Shown here one piece after another: positions 34,484-43,077 of a stretch of DNA of 64,000 nucleotides (position 1 is its first letter; the number at the start of each line of letters is the position of its first letter). This DNA is from CAZCAQ01 sp964496905 (GTDB lineage: Bacteria; Patescibacteriota; WWE3; UBA101185; UBA10185). The stretch spans positions 1 to 64,000 of the forward strand of contig CAZCAQ010000006.1 in assembly GCA_964496905.1 (NCBI GenBank). Reading direction: 5' to 3'. The notes below the pieces were generated by a model. The model was not told the origin of the DNA, searched no databases, and worked only from the letters and a program-made list of their open reading frames with translations. The translations under genes were made by a program, and so were the position numbers.

Positions 34484-37400
34484 TTAAGATTTGTTTTTCC
34501 TAGACACCAATAAAACAATACCTAAACAAAGCAAAATCCCAAATCCAATATATTCCAACAGCTGCGGCCAAAATATAACAGTTAGCGAATCAGTAGCAGT
34601 ATAGGCGGGAAGTATCCAACCATTTGCCCAACCATTTACTAAAATATGTTCAGCATCACATGGACTTAATCCACAAAATAACGTCCAACCTTTTTCAAAA
34701 GCTTGATTATGTACATAAACTTTGTCACTTTGACCCACTGAGACAGGTTCAAAAGAAGATTGCGCAATTAAATCGTAAGAAATTGGTGTGAGTGCAACAT
34801 AATACAAAGTACTTTGTGACTTTACTCCTCCAAAAGATAGCGCGCTTATATTAAACGTAAAACCTTTTTCTTTACCAATAGGTGGAACCAAATAAAACTG
34901 AGTAGTTGGTGTAAGTTGCTTACTTAATTCAACATATTTATCACATCTTTTTGAAAACTCATTTGTAAGACAAAATCTTAGCGGCATGCCAGAAATAAAT
35001 TTAGACCTAACTTCTAAAATATAGCCGTCTTGGTGCGAGGCATACGGAAGTTCTATACTTGTACAGATTTCGTCCTCGGAAGTTGAGTAATTTAAACCTA
35101 AGTCTTGTGAATAAACAGCCGCATAAGGCTCACCGGATTTACAGTATCTAGTTTTTGAGGACAACTCGCCAATATTTCCACCTAAAAATTTATTCTTGGT
35201 AAAAGCTGGATTTACATAAGTTATCGATACAGCATTTTGAGGAACGCTAACTGTACCAGTAGTTAAAACTTTAAGTGGCGAAAGTTGAATACTTTTGTAT
35301 GTACTCTTAACCTCCTTGTCTGAACCATAACCTTTTGAGAAAAGACGTAGCACATATTTGTCCGCCGGTTCGGACATTCTTAAGTATGAGGTTTCTACTG
35401 TTTCGGGAACATTCTCACATAAGCCAGCTGTAAGACTGTATATGCAAGGCAAATCTTTAAAAGCCCCTTGTATGTGAATTTTGAATCTGTCAAAAGTTAA
35501 ATCATTTGGTTCAAGCAGGCTTGTTAGTTTGGCGGAAACACAAGCGTCAATGTTTTTTCCTGACAATACAAGTCCATCACTAGTCTTTGAATATTCAAAA
35601 GTTGCAAATTGACCTTCTTCGCTGCAACTCTCTAAATTAGATGTAAGCTCGTTTACGTTTACATCAGTTGGAGTTGATTCAGAAATGCTAACAGATACAT
35701 TCGTGTTTGTGGGTAAAAAAACTTGTCCTAATTCTCCTGTCGTGGAACTTGGTTCAAGTGAAAAGTCGCTTGTATTAATTGAAACAGTTAATTCTACATC
35801 TTCAGAACTCTTTGCAAATTCAAGCTGAGTAGTAATATCTGGCACAGCTTCAGACACCAATAAATTATCAAAAGTTAGCGTTAAAGTGTTGTTATCTAAA
35901 ACGTATGAAACACTATAAGGCACGCGGGTATTTGCTGGCATACTGTCATAAGGTTTGGTTAAAGTAAAATAAACATTACTCTCATCAGAACTAATAAATG
36001 CTGGGTCAAGTTCCTCAGAAGATAGCTCTATTTTTTGATTTAATGTCTGTGGATCTTCAATTGTGTACTTTGAGGCAGCAACCACTTCGTTAAGTGTAAA
36101 ATTTTTTCCCGGTAAGTATTCATACACCATTAAATCACCAAACTCTTTTGCCAATTTTAATTTTTTGGACGTATAAAGCATGTCTACTATTTGCTGAGTA
36201 AACAATGTTTGTTGATTATGTCCTGGCGCAACAACACTTTTATCTAGCAAAATGTAACGTATTTTGTACTTCTCCATAACCTCTTCAACAGCAATAGTGT
36301 TTTGAGAATAAATGGCCTGCGTCATTTCGTTATAATAACTTTGATTAATCGGATTCCACCTATCAAACTCGCGATTCATTAAAGGCTGTTTAATACCAAA
36401 CCACAAAAAACCGGCTCCTTGATAACTGTATTGTTGATTTGGCCAATCGTAGTAAATCCACCCCCAAAACGAGTTTATAGGCAAATCGGCGACACGGCCA
36501 AAACCTTGTTGAGCATCAAAAAACTCAAACATTTCAAAATAGTGATCAGGAATTTGCACTCGCATAGATGGACTTATTAAATAACCCTTAAACGCGGGCA
36601 ACATCCAAACAACCAAGATAGAGGAAAATAACAGCAAAATAGTACTTTGGACAAGTTTTTGGTACTTTGTAGTTTTCATAAAGCGCGAAAATGCATTCTG
36701 CGTAGAAAGTATAAAAACACCAAAAAACACCGAATATGCAAAAACAAGCGAAATAGAAAACTTAGTAAAATTAAAGCGAAAAGCATCTTTAAACATTTTT
36801 ATGTTGTCTGCAAACAAATCGTAAAAAACACCAGTTGGTGGATTAGTGCCAAAAAGGAAAAACATAGAAACCAGCAAAATACCAAGTACTGCTAGAGCTT
36901 CTTTATTTTTGTGTCTAAACGAGGCAATAATTCCCAAAAGTACAAAAGCAAAAAGAGCGTACCCTGCATACATTACGTAAGTGTTGCGTTGATAAGTCCT
37001 CCATTCATCAAGCAAAGTTTTGTAGCCTAAATTGCCATCATGTTCCCCCCAGTTAAATAAAAAGCCCTTCCCAAGTGCAATGTTTTGAATGTCCCCAAAA
37101 GAATTGTTTTGCAAAAATGCCTCTTCGTTAAAAAGTCGTTGAATTTTTGATTCTTGCACCTGAGCACCGTGGTTTTTAATAAAATACAAGTTTGGCAAAA
37201 GCCAAAAGGCATTTACGGCAAAAAGCAAAATCACTAGTTTAAGCGCATTTTTAAGTATTTGTTTGGAAAAACGGTTTAGAGACCAATAAATAAATGTATA
37301 AGCTCCAGCAAAAATTACTAACGAGAAAAAAAGCGTGGACGTATGTGCCTGCGGTGCCATTAAAAACGTAACAAGCGCAAAACAGGTTAGGTTTTTACGT

Positions 37401-37939
37401 GAGGCGTGCTGTAGGCATTTTAGTAAAGCCAGCATAAAAAACCCAAGGTAACCATAATGCGTCAAAAACATTTCAAGCGGAACGTAATAGTGCTGAAGAG
37501 TTACAAGGTTAAGGAGATAAAACAGCCCAGCCAAAAAAGAAGCAATTTCTATTTTTGTAGTAGGCTCGTGTTTTGCAAAAACACCTTTCTTCATAAAAAA
37601 GTACATGCCAAGTGGACCAAGAACTAGCATTAAAAAAGCGTATGCATAACGAACCATGCTTGTTGGCAAAATAAGGTCAAAAAGCATAATCGTGAGGACG
37701 CGTGGAATTTCTGCAGGGTGCGCTTGAGATCCAACCGCGCCTAGCCCCTGATGTTCTTGCCATACTCCATCAATAATGCGCGTCCAATAAAGTTTGTAGT
37801 TAAATTCTGGGTGCAATGTATCCCACCCTGAAAGGTAGGTTGTTGGCGTATAGTTTTGGATAACCAGTATGAGTGCAATTAGTACAAGCAAAATGGGAAA
37901 TAGGTTTTGTTTAACAAACTGGGCAAGTTTTGATTTCAC
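34484..37939 (-). CDS. large GT-C-like membrane glycosyltransferase, 1151 aa
   Basis: About twelve membrane segments fill the first 470 residues, then a long extracytoplasmic region (about 470-1110) of beta-rich domains and a last membrane helix near the C-terminus. The opening, with YLSGWDTLHPEFNYKLYW, has the acidic loop typical of YfhO/AftD-like polyprenyl-phosphosugar glycosyltransferases, so a role in cell-envelope polysaccharide or glycoprotein assembly is likely. The start is a GTG at 37939: TATAAT (reverse strand, 37946-37951) ends 6 bases before it. It is followed by the gap-cut acidic protein gene and has its own promoter. Confidence 0.78.
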   Translation of the reverse strand: MKSKLAQFVKQNLFPILLVLIALILVIQNYTPTTYLSGWDTLHPEFNYKLYWTRIIDGVWQEHQGLGAVGSQAHPAEIPRVLTIMLFDLILPTSMVRYAYAFLMLVLGPLGMYFFMKKGVFAKHEPTTKIEIASFLAGLFYLLNLVTLQHYYVPLEMFLTHYGYLGFFMLALLKCLQHASRKNLTCFALVTFLMAPQAHTSTLFFSLVIFAGAYTFIYWSLNRFSKQILKNALKLVILLFAVNAFWLLPNLYFIKNHGAQVQESKIQRLFNEEAFLQNNSFGDIQNIALGKGFLFNWGEHDGNLGYKTLLDEWRTYQRNTYVMYAGYALFAFVLLGIIASFRHKNKEALAVLGILLVSMFFLFGTNPPTGVFYDLFADNIKMFKDAFRFNFTKFSISLVFAYSVFFGVFILSTQNAFSRFMKTTKYQKLVQSTILLLFSSILVVWMLPAFKGYLISPSMRVQIPDHYFEMFEFFDAQQGFGRVADLPINSFWGWIYYDWPNQQYSYQGAGFLWFGIKQPLMNREFDRWNPINQSYYNEMTQAIYSQNTIAVEEVMEKYKIRYILLDKSVVAPGHNQQTLFTQQIVDMLYTSKKLKLAKEFGDLMVYEYLPGKNFTLNEVVAASKYTIEDPQTLNQKIELSSEELDPAFISSDESNVYFTLTKPYDSMPANTRVPYSVSYVLDNNTLTLTFDNLLVSEAVPDITTQLEFAKSSEDVELTVSINTSDFSLEPSSTTGELGQVFLPTNTNVSVSISESTPTDVNVNELTSNLESCSEEGQFATFEYSKTSDGLVLSGKNIDACVSAKLTSLLEPNDLTFDRFKIHIQGAFKDLPCIYSLTAGLCENVPETVETSYLRMSEPADKYVLRLFSKGYGSDKEVKSTYKSIQLSPLKVLTTGTVSVPQNAVSITYVNPAFTKNKFLGGNIGELSSKTRYCKSGEPYAAVYSQDLGLNYSTSEDEICTSIELPYASHQDGYILEVRSKFISGMPLRFCLTNEFSKRCDKYVELSKQLTPTTQFYLVPPIGKEKGFTFNISALSFGGVKSQSTLYYVALTPISYDLIAQSSFEPVSVGQSDKVYVHNQAFEKGWTLFCGLSPCDAEHILVNGWANGWILPAYTATDSLTVIFWPQLLEYIGFGILLCLGIVLLVSRKNKS

Positions 37940-37951
37940 ATGGTAATTATA
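37937..37951 (-). promoter_or_regulatory. -10 box with leaderless GTG start
   Basis: Reverse strand TATAAT (37946-37951), a 6-base spacer TACCAT, then GTG at 37939. Confidence 0.6.
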
Positions 37952-37966
37952 GCGGGTATGGGGCTG

Positions 37967-38022
37967 AATAAAAACAAAACGCCGCGCACAAGTTCGATTT
38001 AATCGACTCTCATGCGCAGCGT
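37967..38022 (-). terminator. strong terminator of the GC-rich block
   Basis: On the reverse strand ACGCTGCGCA (38013-38022) pairs fully, with one G-U, to TGCGCGGCGT (37979-37988). An inner TCGATTAAATCGA hairpin lies in the loop, and TTTTGTTTTT follows. The G-U pair and the U-run both indicate reverse-strand use. Confidence 0.85.
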
Positions 38023-38037
38023 ATATAGACAGCTAGC

Positions 38038-38754
38038 CTACCATCCGGTGACAGGGATATACACCGTGTAAGGCGACCACTTAAAACCGTCATCTTCGGG
38101 AGCCAAATTCCAACCACCGAAACGGCTGAACTCGGGATTACTTAAATAGCGAGTGGGCAAACCACCACTACCGACGAAGTAAGTCTTGGGGTCGAGATCG
38201 ACTCCCCAGATACCTTCGCGTAACTCCCAGTTCGGATCTTCCTGATAAAAGCAGTTGTAGAACGGCGCCACCTGCAGCGTGAGGCAGATATTGATTCCCA
38301 GAGGGAAACGTGTGCCCCATGCGCTGCCGCGGTATTGGTACCGAAGTTGGTCCACGGTTAGAAGCTCGAAGACATGCCTATCGATCTTCTCAAAGCCGTC
38401 ATTGTCATCGGTAACGCGCCAGCCCCAGTCATCAGCTTCTTCGGCAACCACATAGGTCGGTCCAATACCAACGCCGATAAAAAAAACCGATGGGTCGAGA
38501 ACATACCCCTCTTCATCCCACGACACGTAGATAAAGGCACACTTGTGTCCCGGCGTCTCTTCGACATACCAACAGCTGTTTAGCTGTGTCGGCTTCTCCT
38601 CATGGCTGGACGTGAGAACAGCCCGCGAGCCATTGAGGGTGTTGATGACGTTTATGGTGTAAACGGGAGTTTCAGTTGCCCCCTCGGCCAACGCCGCGCC
38701 AGCCATAACCAAGATGAGAAATACCGCAATTGCCAAAAGTGAGATCCTGCGCAT
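38038..38754 (-). CDS. secreted hypothetical protein, GC-rich gene
   Basis: A 238-residue protein with a clean Sec signal peptide (ISLLAIAVFLILVMAGAALAE, cleavage near residue 24) and a mature domain rich in Trp, Tyr and Asp (for example WRVTDDNDGFEK, WNLAPEDDGFKW). An imperfect internal repeat is visible: DxxxxFVGxG-type strands followed by WG/WN ... D-DGF, about residues 75-130 and 180-235. No family recognised. The ATG has a perfect Shine-Dalgarno (GGAGG) and a -35/-10 promoter; a strong terminator follows. Codon and base use are clearly richer in GC than in flanking genes. Confidence 0.75.
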   Translation of the reverse strand: MRRISLLAIAVFLILVMAGAALAEGATETPVYTINVINTLNGSRAVLTSSHEEKPTQLNSCWYVEETPGHKCAFIYVSWDEEGYVLDPSVFFIGVGIGPTYVVAEEADDWGWRVTDDNDGFEKIDRHVFELLTVDQLRYQYRGSAWGTRFPLGINICLTLQVAPFYNCFYQEDPNWELREGIWGVDLDPKTYFVGSGGLPTRYLSNPEFSRFGGWNLAPEDDGFKWSPYTVYIPVTGW

Positions 38755-38797
38755 CGAAAAACCTCCAATTTGTGTATTGATATCCTAACGGATGCTT

Positions 38798-38826
38798 ATT
38801 TTAACAAAAAAACACTGAAAAAGCAA
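38798..38826 (-). promoter_or_regulatory. promoter of the secreted protein gene at 38754
   Basis: Reverse strand: -35 TTGCTT (38821-38826), 17-base spacer, TGT-extended -10 TAAAAT (38798-38803). The leader is about 40 bases and holds the Shine-Dalgarno. Confidence 0.6.
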
Positions 38827-38999
38827 TGCTATAGGGTTGAAGGACGGGCTGAAATAAACCAATCAGGAAATAGCTCGTTGCAAAACTCAAACATATGAGT
38901 AAATGTGCTTTTTAGGCTTAATAGCAAGGCGCTTGAGTTTTAAATGGTAAGTTAGGTAGTAGGTGAGATAGTTGTTGAAAATAGGTTATAAATGGGTGA

Positions 39000-39055
39000 G
39001 ACAGTCGAGAGTACTTGCTTTGTTTTGGGAAACAAAGGAGTTGCTCTCGGCTGTC
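39000..39055. repeat. 55-base near-perfect hairpin downstream of the gene at 39067
   Basis: GACAG-x-CGAGAG (39000-39011) pairs with CTCTCG-x-CTGTC (39044-39055), and inside it CTTTGTTT (39018-39025) pairs with AAACAAAG (39030-39037). It lies 12 bases beyond the stop of the reverse-strand gene and probably ends or stabilises that mRNA, though no U-run follows. The rest of the 38827-38999 spacer holds nothing I can support. Confidence 0.55.
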
Positions 39056-39066
39056 ATAACTGTACG

Positions 39067-39912
39067 CTAATTCTGGTTCTGGCCGAAAATCTTGTCGAGT
39101 GTAACCTCGAGCATGGACTTGAATCCATCGACCTCCGACATCTCGTGGATGAACACCTTGTTGCAGCCCGCGTCTCCGCAGTTGCTGTTTTCAGGGTCCA
39201 TCATGTAATCCATCGCGTCCTGGGCCGCCTTGCGAGCTTCCTCAGGGGTGGCCTTGAAAACGACCGTGACGGCGATATGGCCGGGGACGTAATCATCTAC
39301 CACAAGGGTACGATTCAGGTCGTCGGGTGTCTCTCCATCAGGCGATGTGCCAATGGCCAGGACAATATGCCCCGTGTCTTCGGAGACTGGGGAAACGGTG
39401 TTGCCATTCACACTTACTGAACCGGCCGCGACGAGGGCGAAGCCGCCTTCGGGAACGGTGAAGGATTGAGGTCCTTCGGTAGACGGGAAGCACACGAACC
39501 ACGTACCATCGTCAGCCACATCGCAGTTGTCCGGAACAATTATCGGAACCTGCGTGGGTGCCGGCGTTGCGGTGGGCATAACAGTAACCGTAGGCATCGG
39601 AGTAACCGAAGGTACGACCACAGTCGGCACCGTAGTAGCAGAAACGGCCGCAACTTCAGCCTGAAGTTGAGCAATTTCAGTGGCCTGTGATTCAACCAGG
39701 GACTGGTTGATAGATGACGCAACCTGTGCAGTTGCGAGTTGCTCCTCGGCCGTGTTGTTGCCGGTCAGCGCCCCATTGATGTCGTTAGCGGCGTTCGTAC
39801 CGTCAACTTTAGTGGCCAACCAGATGGCGGCCAGGATGATAAGAGTGAGGACTACGAAGCCCGCAATCCATCTCCCGATATGAATGTCATTCTGCTGAGT
39901 TTGATTGTTCAC
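39067..39912 (-). CDS. membrane-anchored hypothetical protein with Pro/Thr stalk
   Basis: A 281-residue protein: cytoplasmic start, one membrane helix (about residues 13-33, WIAGFVVLTLIILAAIWLAT), a helical coiled-coil-like stretch (about 55-95, rich in Gln, Ala and Glu), a Pro/Thr/Val stalk (VTPMPTVTVMPTATPAPTQ) and a C-terminal globular domain from about residue 128 with four Cys. No family assigned. The start is a GTG with a good GGAGG Shine-Dalgarno. It lies 46 bases after the gene at 39959-40300 and belongs to the same GC-rich operon. Confidence 0.75.
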   Translation of the reverse strand: MNNQTQQNDIHIGRWIAGFVVLTLIILAAIWLATKVDGTNAANDINGALTGNNTAEEQLATAQVASSINQSLVESQATEIAQLQAEVAAVSATTVPTVVVPSVTPMPTVTVMPTATPAPTQVPIIVPDNCDVADDGTWFVCFPSTEGPQSFTVPEGGFALVAAGSVSVNGNTVSPVSEDTGHIVLAIGTSPDGETPDDLNRTLVVDDYVPGHIAVTVVFKATPEEARKAAQDAMDYMMDPENSNCGDAGCNKVFIHEMSEVDGFKSMLEVTLDKIFGQNQN

Positions 39913-39958
39913 GTGAGCCTCCAGCTCAAAAAAATCGTCCGCGTGTTTAATTTCTTTC

Positions 39959-40300
39959 TTACCAAACGAAGCGGCCGAAACGGCGCTTGGGAGCGTCCTT
40001 GGTCGCCTGCGTGTCGATTTCGATCGCGAGTTCCTTACCAGGGAGTACCTCCCTCGATGTATAGGGCACGATCTTGTTTTCCGCGAAGTAAGTCCTCACG
40101 GCCTGTCCAGCTTCCGGGTGATTGGCCCATTCGTTAATCACGGCGGCCGCATCATCGGTCAACACTGCCTCCTGTAGCAGCATGTAGCGTGCTACGTCAT
40201 AGGTCGTGTTGAACGGAACGAGCCTCAGGTCACTGATCGCTTCCGCGATCGTCTTTTCCGGCCGTACTGCGGGTGCAGCATTTACAACGGGTGTCGTCAT
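39959..40300 (-). CDS. hypothetical protein, 113 aa, GC-rich gene
   Basis: A soluble protein with an Ala/Pro/Val-rich N-terminal tail, a helical middle (TTYDVARYMLLQEAVLTDDA, AAVINEWANHPEAGQAVRTY) and a basic C-terminal end (KDAPKRRFGRFVW). No family recognised. The frame allows an earlier ATG at 40312, but the GGAGGT lies just before the ATG at 40300, so I use that one. It is the first gene of the GC-rich reverse-strand operon and is preceded by a hairpin-rich leader with a canonical promoter. Confidence 0.7.
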   Translation of the reverse strand: MTTPVVNAAPAVRPEKTIAEAISDLRLVPFNTTYDVARYMLLQEAVLTDDAAAVINEWANHPEAGQAVRTYFAENKIVPYTSREVLPGKELAIEIDTQATKDAPKRRFGRFVW

Positions 40301-40347
40301 TGGTACCTCCATACCTTATTTCGGTTTATCTTCGTAGATTGAATTAT

Positions 40348-40520
40348 GACAAAACAACTACGCACAAAAGACCTTGGAATCTTCTCTGCGTAGCTGCTTT
40401 GTCTAGCGTACAGTTGTTAAAGTGCTCAACAGTAAAATACCACGATAAACAACGTGATATCGCCAATCTTCGCAAATCGCGAACATTGCAAAACGAACTG
40501 CTGATTTTCATACTCCTACT
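40348..40520 (-). promoter_or_regulatory. structured 5' leader RNA
   Basis: Between the promoter at 40526-40554 and the gene at 40300 lie several hairpins on the reverse strand. The main one pairs 40387-40403 with 40348-40364 over 17 bp; two positions pair only as G-U on the reverse strand (A-C mismatches on the other), and about six more pairs form inside after one mismatch. Others are TTCGC/GCGAA, CACG/CGTG and GTTG/CAAC. A 55-codon frame overlaps it but lacks a usable ribosome site. Confidence 0.5.
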
Positions 40521-40525
40521 TTTAG

Positions 40526-40554
40526 TGTATAGGAGAACAAAAATCAACAGTCAA
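40526..40554 (-). promoter_or_regulatory. canonical -35/-10 promoter of the GC-rich operon
   Basis: Reverse strand: TTGACT (40549-40554), an exact 17-base spacer, then TATACA (40526-40531). The leader would be about 220 bases. Nothing else is evident in 40555-40705. Confidence 0.6.
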
Positions 40555-40705
40555 TAACTCTATAAAACGGATGTTTGGCAGGATACATTCAGCTAATGCT
40601 GTACTAGTAAATTATGTGTGAAATATACCTCGAAAAGAGCTATTTGTCAATACTATGGGGTAGGAGGACAGCTTTGAGTTAAACGCAAAATTTACACACT
40701 AAAAA

Positions 40706-41059
40706 CTACACTAAATCAAAATCCAGATTAGGATCCTCATAAGGGTAAATTATAGCTAAGGCACGAATTACTGTATAAGCGTCATCTGGTAAAGACACTT
40801 CTGAATAGTCCCGTATAAAATCCTTTAACACCATCTCTCCCGCCAACTTTGCAGACTCTATGGTTGCAGCCGTTCTTCCACCCTCATTAAAATACGCCAA
40901 GCCATCTTGAAGAACCTTTTTGCGCTCAGCATCCTCTTCAGTTGCAATTCTTTCGGTTAACATTTGGTGCAAATCAGCTTCATCCGGATATAGATCAGAA
41001 CGAAATATAGGTTCAGACCTCTCTGGGCCAAGTGAAGTTATAGAATTGACATTAGGCAT
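40706..41059 (-). CDS. hypothetical protein, 117 aa
   Basis: A small acidic helical protein (TERIATEEDAERKKVLQDGL, AKLAGEMVLKDFIRDYSEV). No family recognised. The ATG at 41059 lies 6 bases after a TATGCT box (reverse strand, 41066-41071), so I reject the slightly longer GTG start at 41074. Base composition returns to the AT-rich background here, so this gene is outside the GC-rich block. Confidence 0.6.
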   Translation of the reverse strand: MPNVNSITSLGPERSEPIFRSDLYPDEADLHQMLTERIATEEDAERKKVLQDGLAYFNEGGRTAATIESAKLAGEMVLKDFIRDYSEVSLPDDAYTVIRALAIIYPYEDPNLDFDLV

Positions 41060-41114
41060 ACTACAAGCATACACAGTTTTGGCTAAACATTCAAAACCTC
41101 AATTTTCAAGGTAG

Positions 41115-41732
41115 TTATTGCGCGGCTCCCCGCTCCAAAAAAAATACAACCTCATAAGCCAAAAACATCACCGCTAAAATTCCAAAAAAATTAAGCACAT
41201 ACGAAACCGCAATAAACTTTCGTTGAGACATTTGCGAAAGGCCCATTAGGCTTACGCCAATTTCATCTGGCAAGGGGGAAGCCACTAAAACAGCACCCAA
41301 TACCGGCAATGTCCATTTAAAGTACTGAGTACGGAGCATGCGCTTAAAGTACTCAAGTCGAAAATATTCGGTCAAAAAATCGTCAAGTTCGTCCATTATG
41401 TCGCTACGAACAAATCGAAAAATTATTAAATCACACAAAACCGAGCCTAATGCGCCAAGTAAAGCAATTTCAACAAAATGCAGGTGACGACCAAGGCTAT
41501 AAAGCAGTGCGCCGCCAATGCTTGCGGTAAATGTGGAGCTAAACAAAAAACCAGCGAGAACTGCTCCAAGGTATGCTAATGCACCGTGAGCAAGAAAAAA
41601 ATCGGTTACAGTGTGAATTGCACCAGAAAAAACCAAAACAAGCGTGATCATAAATCCGGTGCCGATGAACGCCAAGTTTTTGTAGTGCGAAAACGGCCTC
41701 TCGTGATATTTAAGATACGGGGCAAGGTTCAT
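41115..41732 (-). CDS. membrane protein, DedA/VTT-like
   Basis: A 205-residue protein with five to six hydrophobic segments. The segment ASPLPDEIGVSLMGLSQMSQ resembles the conserved re-entrant loop of DedA/VTT (SNARE-associated) proteins, where a P-x-P-x-E motif is typical. DedA-family proteins act in membrane homeostasis and lipid-carrier flipping. The assignment is tentative because the first part is atypical. The ATG lies 6 bases after a TGC-TATCAT extended -10 box. Confidence 0.65.
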   Translation of the reverse strand: MNLAPYLKYHERPFSHYKNLAFIGTGFMITLVLVFSGAIHTVTDFFLAHGALAYLGAVLAGFLFSSTFTASIGGALLYSLGRHLHFVEIALLGALGSVLCDLIIFRFVRSDIMDELDDFLTEYFRLEYFKRMLRTQYFKWTLPVLGAVLVASPLPDEIGVSLMGLSQMSQRKFIAVSYVLNFFGILAVMFLAYEVVFFLERGAAQ

Positions 41733-41747
41733 AAGTTAATGATAGCA
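41730..41747 (-). promoter_or_regulatory. extended -10 promoter, leaderless start at 41732
   Basis: Reverse strand TGC-TATCAT (41739-41747), a 6-base spacer, then ATG at 41732. Confidence 0.6.
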
Positions 41748-41807
41748 CTAGTCAGGTCTTAAAGAAATTGTTTTGGCTTATTAACACTTAAAACTAGCGC
41801 TTTGAAA

Positions 41808-43028
41808 CTATCTACCCAAATTAACGCCTGACGTATTAGGGATCTTATTGAACTGATCTTTTAGAATATAAAGATCCGCCACACCATTTGTTGAATTATC
41901 TAACGGAATTGCTGCAACGTATAATTCGTCTGCTGAAACTATGCGCATACCCATAACCGCCAAACCCTCATTTGTGTAATCGTGCAGAACGCTAGTAGCA
42001 CCTGTATTTAAATCTGTTTCTAAGAGGTTACCCTGTATTGGATTTCCAACTTCGTCTGACAGCGTATGTCCATAAACAAGATTGCCATCATAAACTTCTA
42101 CAGGATGTATAGAACCATCTAGTGATTTTCCTATCTTTTGTGCTGCGATAAGATTAGACACAGGAACCTTGTAGAAATCTATTCTAACCTTTAGGCTTGG
42201 GTCATTAGGAATTGCTTCGCTACGTTCGGAATACACAATTGTTTCATTATCAACCCATCCATGAGCAGTTTTTCCAAAAACATAATTTGAAAAGTCGGTT
42301 TCTGTAACTTCGCCTGTTGAAAAATCAAGTATTGAATTGCCACCTCCCTCATAAAACCACTTAGCTAAGAGTATTTTTGTGTTGTCAGGAGAAAAGGCTT
42401 TACCAACATACGCGCAAAAAAACTGTGTCCCAGTTGGCAAATCGTAGGTTTTTACAACTGAGTTTTCGGCGTTATTGTATAAAATTAATCGGTTACGGGT
42501 AGTTATTGCGGTAAATTTTCCGTCATCTGAAACTTTTACTCCTTTTACGCCATCGCCACATTCTGATTTTGGCAAGTCAAGTTCGTAAATTTTTGAAGTT
42601 GAGTCTGTAGTTAGATTGTGTAAATAGACTTTGGTTGGCCAAACGCTTTTGTATCCGTTATATTCCTCTACTGGTCCAGCCAAAAAGGCTACATATTGTA
42701 AGTTTCTATCGTAAGAAAACGTTGAATACACTCCGCCGTCGTATGTGGCGATTTCTGTGGAATTATAATTTTTATCAAGTTTGTACAGTTTGGCGTCTTT
42801 TTCATAAATAAGTACATCTTGTGTATTTGATGAAGCTTCTGCTGGTGGTGTGGTTTCTGGCTGCGAAAATGGTGCGGAATTGTTAACAACGGGTTCTGTA
42901 GTTTTTTGTTGTCCAAAAAGCTTAATCGCTAAAATAGATGTGACGGCAACAAGGAACACTATAATGACAAGCAGGAACACCGTTATGTTACCCTTGGACC
43001 TCAGTGTACAAAACATGTTACGGAGCAT
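41808..43028 (-). CDS. membrane-anchored beta-propeller-like protein
   Basis: A 406-residue protein. A membrane anchor (ITVFLLVIIVFLVAVTSILA, residues about 14-35) and a Pro/Ser/Thr linker lead to repeating strands that look like TolB/WD40-type propeller blades (for example GGVYSTFSYDRNLQYVAFLA, GVKVSDDGKFTAITTRNRL, GKAFSPDNTKILLAKWF). The D-x-N/D-G-K turns are typical. It should sit outside the membrane and bind protein or glycan partners. I choose the ATG at 43028: a TGT-TATTAT box (reverse strand) is 6 bases upstream, while the longer frame to 43166 would overlap the toxin gene. Confidence 0.75.
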   Translation of the reverse strand: MLRNMFCTLRSKGNITVFLLVIIVFLVAVTSILAIKLFGQQKTTEPVVNNSAPFSQPETTPPAEASSNTQDVLIYEKDAKLYKLDKNYNSTEIATYDGGVYSTFSYDRNLQYVAFLAGPVEEYNGYKSVWPTKVYLHNLTTDSTSKIYELDLPKSECGDGVKGVKVSDDGKFTAITTRNRLILYNNAENSVVKTYDLPTGTQFFCAYVGKAFSPDNTKILLAKWFYEGGGNSILDFSTGEVTETDFSNYVFGKTAHGWVDNETIVYSERSEAIPNDPSLKVRIDFYKVPVSNLIAAQKIGKSLDGSIHPVEVYDGNLVYGHTLSDEVGNPIQGNLLETDLNTGATSVLHDYTNEGLAVMGMRIVSADELYVAAIPLDNSTNGVADLYILKDQFNKIPNTSGVNLGR

Positions 43029-43077
43029 ACTTAAATAATAACAATGGGGTGTAGTAAAGTCGAGGGTAAAGACTAGT

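Noticed and set aside
39466..40137. Forward-strand frames in the GC-rich block
   Set aside because: Arg/His-rich shadows of the reverse-strand genes, typical for high-GC coding sequence.
40344..40547. Open frames on both strands in the leader of the GC-rich operon
   Set aside because: They cross conserved-looking hairpins, have no usable ribosome site and give no protein-like sequence.
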